From positions 1 to 14,484 of the forward strand of contig CAYSUY010000105.1 of assembly GCA_964434345.1 (NCBI GenBank): a stretch of 14,484 nucleotides of DNA, in the 5' to 3' direction. The stretch comes from CAIOSQ01 sp964434345 (lineage in GTDB: Bacteria; Pseudomonadota; Alphaproteobacteria; CACIAM-22H2). Both the position numbers and the translations under genes were made by a program. Shown piece by piece: positions 1 to 7,198 of the stretch. Within the stretch, counting starts at the first letter, position 1. Every line of letters begins with the position of its first letter. The notes below the pieces were generated by a model. It did no database searches and had not been told where the DNA came from. It saw only the letters and a list, made by a program, of their open reading frames with translations.

Positions 1-17
1 CGAAAGGGGAATTGTCG

Positions 18-842
18 ATGTCGTTCCATTTGAGTGCCACCGAGACCGCGCGCTATGCGCGGGACGGCTATCTCTTTCCGTATCAGGTGATGTCTGTCGC
101 CGAGGTCGCCGCGGCACGTGCGCGGATCGAGGCGTTCGAGCGCTCGATCGGTGGCAGTCTGCCGAAGGATCTGCGACACAAGCCCCATCTCTATTCGCGC
201 ACAATCGACGACATCGTGCGTCGGCCGGAGATCCTCGACCGCGTCGAGAGCATCCTTGGGCCGGACATCCTGTGCTGGGAAACGGTCCTGTTCATCAAGG
301 AGCCCAGGGATCCGGCGTTCATCTCCTGGCATCAGGATGTCGCCTATTGGGGGCTCGAGCCCTATGACATCGTCACCGCCTGGGTCGCCCTGAGCCCCAG
401 CACGCGGGCCAGCGGATGCATGCGCGTGCTGCCTGGTTCGCACGCCGGCGAGATCGCGCCTCACAAGGACACGTTCGCCGCGAACAACATGCTGTCACGC
501 GGCCAGGAGATGCAGGTCGAGGTCGACGAGGCGAAGGTGGCAGACATCGTCCTGCAACCTGGCGAGATGTCGCTGCATCACGTGAAGATCGCGCATGGGT
601 CTGACCCGAACACGGCCGACGATCGGCGCATCGGCCTCGCGATCCGCTATATTCCTGCCTCCGTCCGTCAGACGATCGGTGCCAACGACACCGCCAGCCT
701 CGTGCGTGGCGTCGATCGCTTCGGCCATTTCGAGGCGGAACCGCGCGCCACGGAAGATTTCTCTGCGGAAGGTCTGGCGGTGCAGGCGCGTTTACGCGAG
801 CGCCGGATGGGGATTCTGCTGCGCCCCAAAACCGCGCCGTGA
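18..842 (+). CDS. Phytanoyl-CoA dioxygenase (PhyH) family Fe(II)/2-oxoglutarate oxygenase
   Basis: A non-heme iron oxygenase of about 274 residues, complete. The iron-binding facial triad is visible: H105-x-D107 inside WHQD, then H193 inside AHGS. R204 lies 11 residues after the distal histidine, as in human PhyH (H264/R275), and is the expected 2-oxoglutarate-binding arginine. The family hydroxylates diverse small molecules or acyl-CoAs with O2 and 2-oxoglutarate; the substrate cannot be read from the sequence. The ATG at 18 is preferred because AGGGGA at 5-10 sits 7 nt upstream. A TTG at 12, in the same frame, is only 1 nt from that site. The gene upstream is outside the window. The 95-nt gap to the DAHP synthase gene suggests separate transcription. 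It has no obvious functional tie to its neighbours and may be the end of an upstream operon. The family call is firm; the function is not. Confidence 0.9.
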   Translation: MSFHLSATETARYARDGYLFPYQVMSVAEVAAARARIEAFERSIGGSLPKDLRHKPHLYSRTIDDIVRRPEILDRVESILGPDILCWETVLFIKEPRDPAFISWHQDVAYWGLEPYDIVTAWVALSPSTRASGCMRVLPGSHAGEIAPHKDTFAANNMLSRGQEMQVEVDEAKVADIVLQPGEMSLHHVKIAHGSDPNTADDRRIGLAIRYIPASVRQTIGANDTASLVRGVDRFGHFEAEPRATEDFSAEGLAVQARLRERRMGILLRPKTAP

Positions 843-874
843 TGGGCGTACGGATCGGGTTGCCGTCCCCAGCG

Positions 875-903
875 TTGCGCCGCGACTCGGGACGAGGTTA
901 ATC
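875..903 (+). promoter_or_regulatory. Possible sigma70-type promoter for the DAHP synthase gene
   Basis: TTGCGC (875-880) and TTAATC (898-903) are separated by 17 nt in the only gap before the DAHP synthase gene. The -35 is reasonable and the -10 is poor, although GTTAAT one base earlier matches the last four bases of TATAAT. The inferred start of transcription would be near 910, giving a leader of under 30 nt. No terminator is visible after the dioxygenase gene, so read-through is equally possible. Confidence 0.25.
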
Positions 904-937
904 TCCGACCTCCACGTCACACGCCGAAGAGTTGGAC

Positions 938-2326
938 ATGCCCGCGAAATGGACGCCTGAATCCTGGCGCAGTCACCCGATCCGCCAGGTGCCCGCGTAT
1001 CGCGACGCCGCCGCGCTGGCTGCAGTCGAGCAGAAGCTTCGCAGTTTCCCGCCCCTGGTCTTCGCCGGGGAGGCGAGGGCTCTCAAGGCGCGTCTCGCGG
1101 ACGTTGCCAATGGGCGTGGGTTCCTGCTTCAGGGTGGCGACTGCGCAGAAAGCTTCGCCGAGTTCTCTGCGAACAACATCCGCGACACCTTCAAGGTGTT
1201 TTTGCAGATGACCGTCGTTCTGATGTATGCCGGCGGTCTGCCCGTGGTGAAGGTCGGCCGCATGGCGGGCCAGTTCGCCAAGCCCCGGTCGGCGGATACG
1301 GAGACGATCGACGGTGTCACCTTGCCGGCCTATCGCGGTGACATCATCAACGGGATCGAGTTCGAGGCCGGTGCGCGCGAACCTGACCCGCAACGGATGA
1401 TGCAGGTCTACTCGCAATCGGCGTCGACGCTGAACCTGCTGCGCGCGTTCGCACGTGGCGGTTATGCCGATCTTCACCGGGTTCATGGCTGGACGCAGGG
1501 CTTCGTCGCGAATTCGCCCGCCGCCGAACGCTTCAGCGACATCGCGAACCGCATCACCGAAGCGCTCACCTTCATGGAGGCCTGCGGCATCCGGTCCGAC
1601 CAGACCCCTCAGATCTCCGAGGCCGAGTTCTTCACCAGCCACGAGGCGCTGTTGCTGCCTTACGAACAGGCCCTGACGCGTGTCGATAGCACGTCTGGCG
1701 AGTGGTATGACTGCTCGGCACACATGATCTGGATCGGCGAGCGGACCCGCCAGCCGGACGGCGCCCATATCGAGTTCTGTCGGGGCGTGCGCAATCCGAT
1801 CGGGATGAAGGTGGGACCGACGCTCGAGGGTGATGAACTCATCCGCCTGATCGATCTTCTCAACCCCGAAAACGAGCCCGGGCGCCTCACCCTCATCAGC
1901 CGTATGGGGCACGACAAGATCGGCGAGCGTCTGCCGGCGCTGGTCCGGCGTGTCGCGCGCGAGGGACGGAAGGTCGTATGGTCCTGCGATCCGATGCACG
2001 GCAATACGGTCAAGTCGAACACGGGCTACAAGACCCGTCCGTTCGACCGGATCCTGGCCGAGGTGCGCGGGTTCATGGCGGTACATCGCGCCGAGGGCAC
2101 GCATGCCGGCGGCGTCCATTTCGAGATGACCGGCCAGAACGTGACCGAGTGCATCGGCGGCGCCCAGGAAGTCACCGAGAGCGCGCTCGCCGATCGCTAC
2201 CATACCCACTGCGACCCGCGTCTCAATGCGACGCAGTCTCTCGAACTGGCGTTCCTGATCGCCGAGGAACTCAAGGCGGCGCGCGCCGCGACCGAGGGAC
2301 GTGGAGATGCCGCAGCCGCCGATTGA
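938..2326 (+). CDS. aroG: 3-deoxy-7-phosphoheptulonate (DAHP) synthase, class II
   Basis: Condenses phosphoenolpyruvate and erythrose 4-phosphate to DAHP, the first step of the shikimate pathway to Phe, Tyr, Trp and other chorismate products. It is a cytoplasmic enzyme of 462 residues, full length for class II (plant and Mycobacterium type). Visible motifs are QGGDCAESF, GRMAGQFAKPRS, WIGERTRQ, SCDPMHGN, HFEMTGQNVTECIGG and CDPRLNATQSLELAF. By comparison with M. tuberculosis AroG the metal ligands are C69, H354, E396 and D426; the H-E and E-D spacings of 42 and 30 match that enzyme exactly. The ATG at 938 is chosen over the in-frame TTG at 932 because GAAGAG (925-930) lies 7 nt before the ATG. 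No Trp- or Phe-rich leader ORF is visible upstream, so transcriptional attenuation is not suggested. The next gene starts 9 nt downstream and is probably co-transcribed. The symbol follows the mycobacterial name. Confidence 0.97.
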   Translation: MPAKWTPESWRSHPIRQVPAYRDAAALAAVEQKLRSFPPLVFAGEARALKARLADVANGRGFLLQGGDCAESFAEFSANNIRDTFKVFLQMTVVLMYAGGLPVVKVGRMAGQFAKPRSADTETIDGVTLPAYRGDIINGIEFEAGAREPDPQRMMQVYSQSASTLNLLRAFARGGYADLHRVHGWTQGFVANSPAAERFSDIANRITEALTFMEACGIRSDQTPQISEAEFFTSHEALLLPYEQALTRVDSTSGEWYDCSAHMIWIGERTRQPDGAHIEFCRGVRNPIGMKVGPTLEGDELIRLIDLLNPENEPGRLTLISRMGHDKIGERLPALVRRVAREGRKVVWSCDPMHGNTVKSNTGYKTRPFDRILAEVRGFMAVHRAEGTHAGGVHFEMTGQNVTECIGGAQEVTESALADRYHTHCDPRLNATQSLELAFLIAEELKAARAATEGRGDAAAAD

Positions 2327-2335
2327 GATGGCGGA

Positions 2336-3394
2336 ATGAGCGTCGCCGATGGCGGCTTCGCGGCGCGTTTCGGCCTGCGCTGGCCGATCGTTCAAGCCCC
2401 CATGGCCGGGGGACCGACGACGCCGGAGCTGATCGCCGCGGTCGGCGCTGCTGGGGGGCTGGGCAGCCTTGGCGCGGCGCTGATGCCGCCATTCGAGATC
2501 CGTGCTGCGGCCGCTGCGATCCGGGCTCGGTCCAACGCGCCTTTCTCGGTCAACCTCTTCGTGCTGCCGCCGTCGAGCCCGGAGCCCGAAGTGGTCGCCC
2601 GGGCTATCGACCGCCTGTTGCCGTTCCACTCCGAACTCGGTCTGCTGCCGCCCTCGGCGCCAGCCAGTTGGGGTGTGTCGCTGGAACACCAGATCGACGC
2701 TGTCCTGGATGTCGCTCCGGCGGTCGTAAGCACGCATTTCGGACCGCCGCCGCCGCGTCTCGCCGCCGGGTGCCGAGAGCGCGGGATTGCGATTTTTGCC
2801 ACGGCGACGACCCCGGCCGAAGCCGCGCATCTCGAGGCCGTGGGCGTCGATGCCGTGGTGGCGCAGGGGGCCGAGGCGGGCGGGCATCGCGGCAGTTTCC
2901 TCGCTGTTCCAGGGGCGCCCGCGATCGGGACGATCGTGCTGGTACCCGCGATCGTCGACCGCGTGCGCATTCCCGTGATCGCTGCGGGTGGGATCATGGA
3001 TGGGCGGGGGATCCGGGCGGCGCTGGCGTTGGGGGCGTCTGCGGTCCAGATGGGGACTGCTTTCCTGGCTTGCCCCGAGGCAGGCACGCATCCGGCGCAC
3101 AAGGCTGCGCTGGTGACCGCCGATGGCACCATGGTCACGCGGGGCGTGACCGGACGCCATGCGCGGGGACTGCGCAACAGGTTGCTCGAAACGCTCGAGC
3201 GGGATGCGGAGGCGGCGCCAGATTATCCGGTCCAGAACGCTCTCTCCGCGGGGCTGCGTGCCGCCGCGGCACGCGTCGGCAGGGACGACCTGATGGCGAT
3301 GTGGGCGGGGCAGGGGCATCGTTTCGCTCGCGCCGAGCCTGTGCGCGATCTCATCGCGCGTTGGGCCGCCGAGGCCGGGCTTCGCGGCGCGTGA
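2336..3394 (+). CDS. NAD(P)H-dependent flavin oxidoreductase, nitronate monooxygenase family
   Basis: An FMN-dependent TIM-barrel protein of 352 residues from the nitronate monooxygenase (formerly 2-nitropropane dioxygenase) family. Family marks are the N-terminal QAPMAGG (residues 20-26), the GAEAGGHRG segment with the expected catalytic histidine H184, the phosphate-binding AAGGIMDGRG (216-225), and the following MGTAFLACPEAG stretch starting at M239. Members oxidise alkyl nitronates such as propionate 3-nitronate, or act as NADH:quinone reductases; some are enoyl reductases. The actual substrate cannot be assigned here. It starts 9 nt after the DAHP synthase stop with only a weak GGCGGA ribosome site, so coupling to the upstream gene is likely. 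A link to aromatic biosynthesis is not known for this family and the pairing may be incidental. It ends 51 nt before the next gene. The family call is secure. Confidence 0.92.
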   Translation: MSVADGGFAARFGLRWPIVQAPMAGGPTTPELIAAVGAAGGLGSLGAALMPPFEIRAAAAAIRARSNAPFSVNLFVLPPSSPEPEVVARAIDRLLPFHSELGLLPPSAPASWGVSLEHQIDAVLDVAPAVVSTHFGPPPPRLAAGCRERGIAIFATATTPAEAAHLEAVGVDAVVAQGAEAGGHRGSFLAVPGAPAIGTIVLVPAIVDRVRIPVIAAGGIMDGRGIRAALALGASAVQMGTAFLACPEAGTHPAHKAALVTADGTMVTRGVTGRHARGLRNRLLETLERDAEAAPDYPVQNALSAGLRAAAARVGRDDLMAMWAGQGHRFARAEPVRDLIARWAAEAGLRGA

Positions 3395-3426
3395 CCGCGC
3401 GAACTGGCGGCCCCGGCCTGTAATCT

Positions 3427-3434
3427 GCTATCTC
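3427..3434 (+). promoter_or_regulatory. Possible -10 element for the YqhA-nadE-gltX run
   Basis: GCTATCTC, 11 nt before the ATG at 3446, differs at one position from the alphaproteobacterial (Caulobacter sigma73) -10 consensus GCTANAWC. It is followed by CCCCGC, much like the stronger rpsD promoter at 14170-14199. No good -35 is seen (TGGCGG at 3405-3410 is weak). Transcription from here would begin almost at the ATG, giving a leaderless or nearly leaderless message. This would fit the absence of a ribosome-binding site before 3446. Confidence 0.3.
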
Positions 3435-3445
3435 CCCCGCCAATC

Positions 3446-4000
3446 ATGCCTCCTGAACCGCAAACCGGCGCCGCCGAGCGTCTTGTCGAGCGTGTCATCC
3501 TGTCGAGCCGCTGGCTTCAGGCGCCGCTCTATGTCGGCCTGATCCTTGTCCTGGTGCTCGTGGTGGTGAAATTCTTCCAGGAGTTCCTGCATCTCGGCGC
3601 AACCGTCTTCTCGGCCGACGAGAGCCGCATGGTGCTGTACGTGCTCTCCCTGGTCGATCTCGTGATGGTCGCCAATCTGACCGTCATGGTGATCATTTCG
3701 GGCTACGAGAATTTCGTGAGCCGGATCGAGAGCGGGTCTGGCGCAGAGCAATTGTCCTGGTTCGGAAAGCTCGATGCCGGCTCGCTCAAGATCAAGCTGG
3801 CGTCTTCGATCGTCGCGATCTCGTCGATCCATCTCCTCAAGGCATTTCTCGATGCCGCATCGATCCCCAACGACAAACTCGTCCTGCTGGTGGTCATCCA
3901 TGTGACCTTCGTGCTGTCGGCGATCCTGCTCGCCTATCTCGATCGCATCGCCTTCGGTGCCTCCGGACACAAATCGGCCAAGGCGGGGAAGGACACATGA
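3446..4000 (+). CDS. UPF0114 / YqhA-family (TIGR00645) inner-membrane protein
   Basis: A 184-residue integral membrane protein with four predicted membrane segments at about residues 26-44, 63-84, 115-135 and 146-166. The conserved family element SGYENFVSR follows the second segment, and the LDxGSLKxKLASSIVAISSIHLL region leads into the third. The length and layout fit UPF0114, whose biochemical function is unknown; I do not assign one. The C-terminus is a short Lys-rich tail (HKSAKAGKD). No Shine-Dalgarno sequence precedes the ATG: the preceding bases are a C-rich run directly after a candidate -10, so a leaderless start is possible. Its stop overlaps the nadE start (ATGA at 3997-4000), so translation of the two is probably coupled. 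It is likely the first gene of a YqhA-nadE-gltX transcription unit. Confidence 0.9.
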   Translation: MPPEPQTGAAERLVERVILSSRWLQAPLYVGLILVLVLVVVKFFQEFLHLGATVFSADESRMVLYVLSLVDLVMVANLTVMVIISGYENFVSRIESGSGAEQLSWFGKLDAGSLKIKLASSIVAISSIHLLKAFLDAASIPNDKLVLLVVIHVTFVLSAILLAYLDRIAFGASGHKSAKAGKDT

Positions 4001-5670
4001 GCCAGTCGATAGCGATCGCCATAGCCCAGATCAACCCGACCGTCGGCGACCTCAAGGGGAATGTGGCGCGGATCCGCGCGGCGCGCGGCGCGGCGGCGGT
4101 CCAGGGCGCGGATCTCGTCGTGTTTCCAGAACTATGCGTCGCCGGGTACCAGCCCGAGGATCTGGTGCTCAAGCCCGCCTTTCTCGACGCGTGCCGCGGC
4201 GCGGTGGAAGATCTGGCGCGCGACACCGCCGATGGCGGTCCTGCCATGCTCGTGGGGGCTCCCTGGCTGGACGGCGAGCGCCCATTCAATGCGGCGCTTC
4301 TTCTCGATGGCGGTCGTGTCGCCGCGCAGCGCCACAAGCAGGACCTTCCGAATTACGGCGTGTTTGACGACAAGCGTGTCTTCGCTGCGGGGAAGCCTCA
4401 GGGACCGATCGTCTTTCGCGGTGCGCGGCTTGGCGTGATGATCTGCGAAGACATGTGGACCCCGGACGTGGCGGAGACCCTCGCCGAGTCAGGTGCGGAA
4501 CTCCTGATCGTCCCGAACGGCAGCCCGTTCGAAATCGACAAGCTCGATCAGCGCATCCAGCTCGCGGTGGCGCGTGTCGTCGAGACCGGCCTGCCGCTGC
4601 TCTATGTCAACCAGGTCGGCGGCCAGGACGAGATCGTCTATGACGGCGGTTCCTTCGTTATCGGCGCCGATCGCACCTTGCGCCACCAGTCCCCCTCGTT
4701 CCGGGAAGATGTCGCGACGCTGCGTTTCGCGCGCGGCGGGGAAGACGGTTCCTTCGCGGTCGAAGGTGCGGGCCAGATCGCGGAACCGCTCGAGCCACCG
4801 GCGGCGATCTACGCGGCGCTCGTTCTCGGGCTCGGCGACTATGTGCGAAAGAACCGGTTTCCTGGCGTGATTCTCGGTCTGTCCGGCGGCATCGATTCCG
4901 CCCTGACCGCTGCGCTCGCGGTCGATGCGCTGGGCGCAGACCGGGTGCGGGCGGTCATGATGCCGTCGCCCTATACGAGCCGCGAGAGCCTCGAGGATGC
5001 GGCGGAGGTGGCCCGTCTGCTCGGGATACGCTGTGACACGATCTCCATCGAGCCTGCGATGCGCGCCTTCTCCGCGATGCTTGCCCCGGCGTTCGCCGGT
5101 GCCGCGGCCGACATCACCGAGGAAAACATCCAGTCGCGCGCGCGCGGACTCACCTTGATGGCGCTCTCGAACAAGTTCGGGCACATGGTGGTGTCGACCG
5201 GCAACAAGTCCGAGATGTCCGTGGGCTACGCGACGCTCTACGGCGACATGTGCGGCGGCTACGCGGTCCTCAAGGACGTCTACAAGACGACCGTCTTCGC
5301 ACTCTGCCGCTGGCGTAACGCTGCCCGGGTCGACGGATGGCTCGGACCCGCCGGATCGGTCATGCCGGAACGCGTCATCACCAAGCCGCCGACCGCGGAG
5401 CTGAAGCCCGACCAGACCGACGAGGCGTCGCTCGGGCCCTACGCCCAGTTGGACGACATCCTCGACTGCCTGGTCGAGAAGGAGATGGGCATCGCCGCCA
5501 TCGTCGCGCGCGGGCATGACGAGTCCTATGTGCGTCGCGTATGGCGCATGCTGGACCTCGCCGAGTACAAGCGGCGACAGGCCGCACCGGGCGTCAAGAT
5601 TTCGCGCCGGGCCTTCGGGCGCGATCGTCGCTATCCGATCACCAACGGGTTTCGCGCCGGCGGCGCGTGA
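3997..5670 (+). CDS. nadE: Glutamine-dependent NAD+ synthetase
   Basis: Makes NAD+ by ATP-dependent amidation of nicotinic acid adenine dinucleotide, taking ammonia from glutamine. This is the last step of NAD biosynthesis, in the cytoplasm. The protein has 557 residues and two domains. An N-terminal nitrilase-type glutaminase carries the triad E45 (FPEL), K114 (HKQDLPNYGVFDDKR) and C150 (ICEDMW). A C-terminal NAD synthetase domain carries the ATP pyrophosphatase P-loop SGGIDS (296-301), NKSEMSVGYATLYGD, and the basic end KISRRAFGRDRRYPITNGFR. All catalytic residues are present and the length is normal for the two-domain bacterial form. The ATG overlaps the stop of the membrane protein gene by 4 nt. 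GGGGAAGGA just upstream provides the ribosome site. gltX follows after 19 nt, so both probably share one message. Confidence 0.97.
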   Translation: MSQSIAIAIAQINPTVGDLKGNVARIRAARGAAAVQGADLVVFPELCVAGYQPEDLVLKPAFLDACRGAVEDLARDTADGGPAMLVGAPWLDGERPFNAALLLDGGRVAAQRHKQDLPNYGVFDDKRVFAAGKPQGPIVFRGARLGVMICEDMWTPDVAETLAESGAELLIVPNGSPFEIDKLDQRIQLAVARVVETGLPLLYVNQVGGQDEIVYDGGSFVIGADRTLRHQSPSFREDVATLRFARGGEDGSFAVEGAGQIAEPLEPPAAIYAALVLGLGDYVRKNRFPGVILGLSGGIDSALTAALAVDALGADRVRAVMMPSPYTSRESLEDAAEVARLLGIRCDTISIEPAMRAFSAMLAPAFAGAAADITEENIQSRARGLTLMALSNKFGHMVVSTGNKSEMSVGYATLYGDMCGGYAVLKDVYKTTVFALCRWRNAARVDGWLGPAGSVMPERVITKPPTAELKPDQTDEASLGPYAQLDDILDCLVEKEMGIAAIVARGHDESYVRRVWRMLDLAEYKRRQAAPGVKISRRAFGRDRRYPITNGFRAGGA

Positions 5671-5689
5671 CCAACGACAGGGCTGACGC

Positions 5690-7036
5690 ATGGGCATGGT
5701 CAAGGTTCGGTTCGCCCCAAGCCCGACGGGGCGGATCCATCTCGGAAACGCGCGTGGCGCGCTGATCAACTGGCTCCATGCCCGTCGGCATCAGGGACAC
5801 ATCCTCCTGCGTCTCGATGACACCGATCGCGAGCGGTCCACCGAGGCGTTCGCCCTCGGTATCCAGGAAGATCTGCGCTGGCTCGGCCTTGGCTGGGACA
5901 GCTGCGTACGACAATCGGACCGACTTGCACGCTATGCGGCGGCAGCGGACGTGTTGCGCGGCGCAGGCCGTCTCTATCCGTGCTACGAAAGCGAAGAGGA
6001 ACTGCAACTCAAGCGGTTCCAGATGGTCGCGGGCGGGGGCGTCCAGGTCTATGACCGCGCCGCGCTGCGACTGTCGGAGCGACAGGTTCGTGCCTACGAA
6101 GCCGAGGGGCGCAAGCCGCATTGGCGCTTCCTGATCGCCTATGAAGAGACCGCATGGAGCGATACGATCCGCGGCCCGCAGGTGTTCCAGGGCAGCAAGC
6201 TCAGCGATCCGGTCCTGGTGCGCGCCGACGGTTCGCCGACCTACACGCTGGCCTCGGTCGTCGACGACACGGAACTCGGGATTACCCATGTGATTCGCGG
6301 CGAGGACCATGTCGCGAACACCGCGGTTCAACTCCAGATCTTCAAGGCCCTGGGCGCGTCCACGGGCATCGCGTTTGCGCATTTCACCCTGCTCACGGAC
6401 GCCGGCGGTCACAATCTGTCGAAGCGCCTGGGCAGCCTGTCGATCGAGAGCCTGCGCGCCGAAGGTCTCGAGGCGATGGCCATCAACTCGCTGCTCGCGC
6501 GTCTCGGGACGTCGGATCCCGTGGAACCGGTGGCGGAACTCGAGCGGCTCGTCGCCGGGTTCGATCTCGATCGCTTCGGACGTGCCGCCCCCAAGCTCGA
6601 TCTTGAGGAAATTCGCCGGCTCAACGGCCCGGTCCTGCACGCGATGCCTTTCGTGGCGGTGCGAGAGCGCCTCGCGGCCTTGGGGCTCGACGCCCTGGAC
6701 GAGGGGTTCTGGATGGCGATCCGCGCCAACCTGACGCGGCTCGATGACGCTTGTGCGTGGTGGGCGATCTGCAGGTCCGCGCTCGCGCCGCTCGTCGACG
6801 ACGCGGAGTATCTGGTTCAGGCGGCGTCGCTTCTGCCGGCCACTCCGTGGGACGAGACGACGTGGGGGGCCTGGACGCGTGCGATCGGGGCGGCCACGGG
6901 TCGCAAGGGGCGTGCTCTCTTCATGCCGCTGCGCCTCGCCCTGACGGCGCGCGAACATGGACCCGAACTCAAAACCCTGCTACCGATCCTCGGCCGCGAG
7001 CGGGCCGAAGCCCGACTGCGCGGTGAAACGGCGTAA
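5690..7036 (+). CDS. gltX: Glutamyl-tRNA synthetase
   Basis: A class I aminoacyl-tRNA synthetase that charges tRNA(Glu). In bacteria lacking GlnRS it also misacylates tRNA(Gln) for the GatCAB amidotransferase. It has 448 residues, slightly short of the usual ~470. The N-terminus FAPSPTGRIHLGNARGAL contains the HIGH element as H17-LGN. LLRLDDTDRERS follows. The second signature is NLSKR (242-246), with asparagine where KMSKS/KLSKR has its first lysine; the essential K245 and R246 remain. The segment after RLYPCYES lacks the Cys cluster of zinc-containing GluRS enzymes. This NLSKRLGS form resembles one of the two GluRS types found in alphaproteobacteria, so a second gltX may exist elsewhere. 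The ATG at 5690 is preferred over 5696 because AGGG (5679-5682) is 7 nt upstream of it. The gene is 19 nt after nadE. Confidence 0.95.
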   Translation: MGMVKVRFAPSPTGRIHLGNARGALINWLHARRHQGHILLRLDDTDRERSTEAFALGIQEDLRWLGLGWDSCVRQSDRLARYAAAADVLRGAGRLYPCYESEEELQLKRFQMVAGGGVQVYDRAALRLSERQVRAYEAEGRKPHWRFLIAYEETAWSDTIRGPQVFQGSKLSDPVLVRADGSPTYTLASVVDDTELGITHVIRGEDHVANTAVQLQIFKALGASTGIAFAHFTLLTDAGGHNLSKRLGSLSIESLRAEGLEAMAINSLLARLGTSDPVEPVAELERLVAGFDLDRFGRAAPKLDLEEIRRLNGPVLHAMPFVAVRERLAALGLDALDEGFWMAIRANLTRLDDACAWWAICRSALAPLVDDAEYLVQAASLLPATPWDETTWGAWTRAIGAATGRKGRALFMPLRLALTAREHGPELKTLLPILGRERAEARLRGETA

Positions 7037-7060
7037 GGGGCCGGGTGCCGCCCTGACCCC
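7037..7060 (+). other. Imperfect GC stem-loop just after gltX
   Basis: Immediately after the gltX TAA, GGGG (7037-7040) can pair with CCCC (7057-7060) and GGG (7043-7045) with CCC (7051-7053) around a TGCCG loop, with an internal CC/TGA bulge. There is no T-tract after it, so it is not a standard intrinsic terminator. It may slow transcription or protect the 3' end of the gltX message. Confidence 0.25.
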
Positions 7061-7095
7061 GCCGGACATGATTCCCGCCGCACAGGATGAACGCC

Positions 7096-7146
7096 ATGAC
7101 CCGCGTGCTCTGCCGGATGGACGGACGAATTAGCCCGGGCTGTTGA
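7096..7146 (+). CDS. Candidate 16-residue Cys-ending leader peptide upstream of cysS
   Basis: A short ORF in the 162-nt gltX-cysS gap would encode MTRVLCRMDGRISPGC and end at TGA, 52 nt before the cysS ATG. AGGA (7084-7087) lies 8 nt before the ATG, a better ribosome site than cysS itself has. Cysteine, normally rare, occurs twice, at position 6 (TGC) and as the final residue (TGT), in an ORF placed before cysteinyl-tRNA synthetase. The last Cys codon and the stop lie in the 7-nt loop of a CGGGC/GCCCG hairpin (7136-7152). Bases 7113-7119 (CCGGATG), just inside the first Cys codon, can pair with CATCCGG at 7185-7191, next to the weak cysS ribosome site. This layout suggests that ribosome stalling on Cys codons controls cysS expression. 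It is inferred from layout only; a chance ORF of this size is possible. Confidence 0.5.
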   Translation: MTRVLCRMDGRISPGC

Positions 7147-7198
7147 TGCCCGTGCCCCCGAACCATTTCGCCGCCGTGCCACGACATCCGGTGTTCAT

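Noticed and set aside
842..901. 19-codon ORF overlapping the dioxygenase stop (TGATG), upstream of the DAHP synthase gene
   Set aside because: Considered as an aromatic amino-acid leader, but it encodes no Trp, Phe or Tyr and has no clear ribosome site.
917..3319. Very long open frame (about 800 codons) on the minus strand across aroG and the flavoprotein gene
   Set aside because: It mirrors two clearly conserved plus-strand genes. Its product is Arg/His/Asp-rich with no family motif, the expected shadow of GC-rich third positions.
7068..7133. 21-codon ORF beginning ATGATTCCC in the gltX-cysS gap
   Set aside because: It overlaps the Cys leader ORF in another frame, lacks a ribosome site and contains no Cys, so the frame starting at 7096 is the better candidate.
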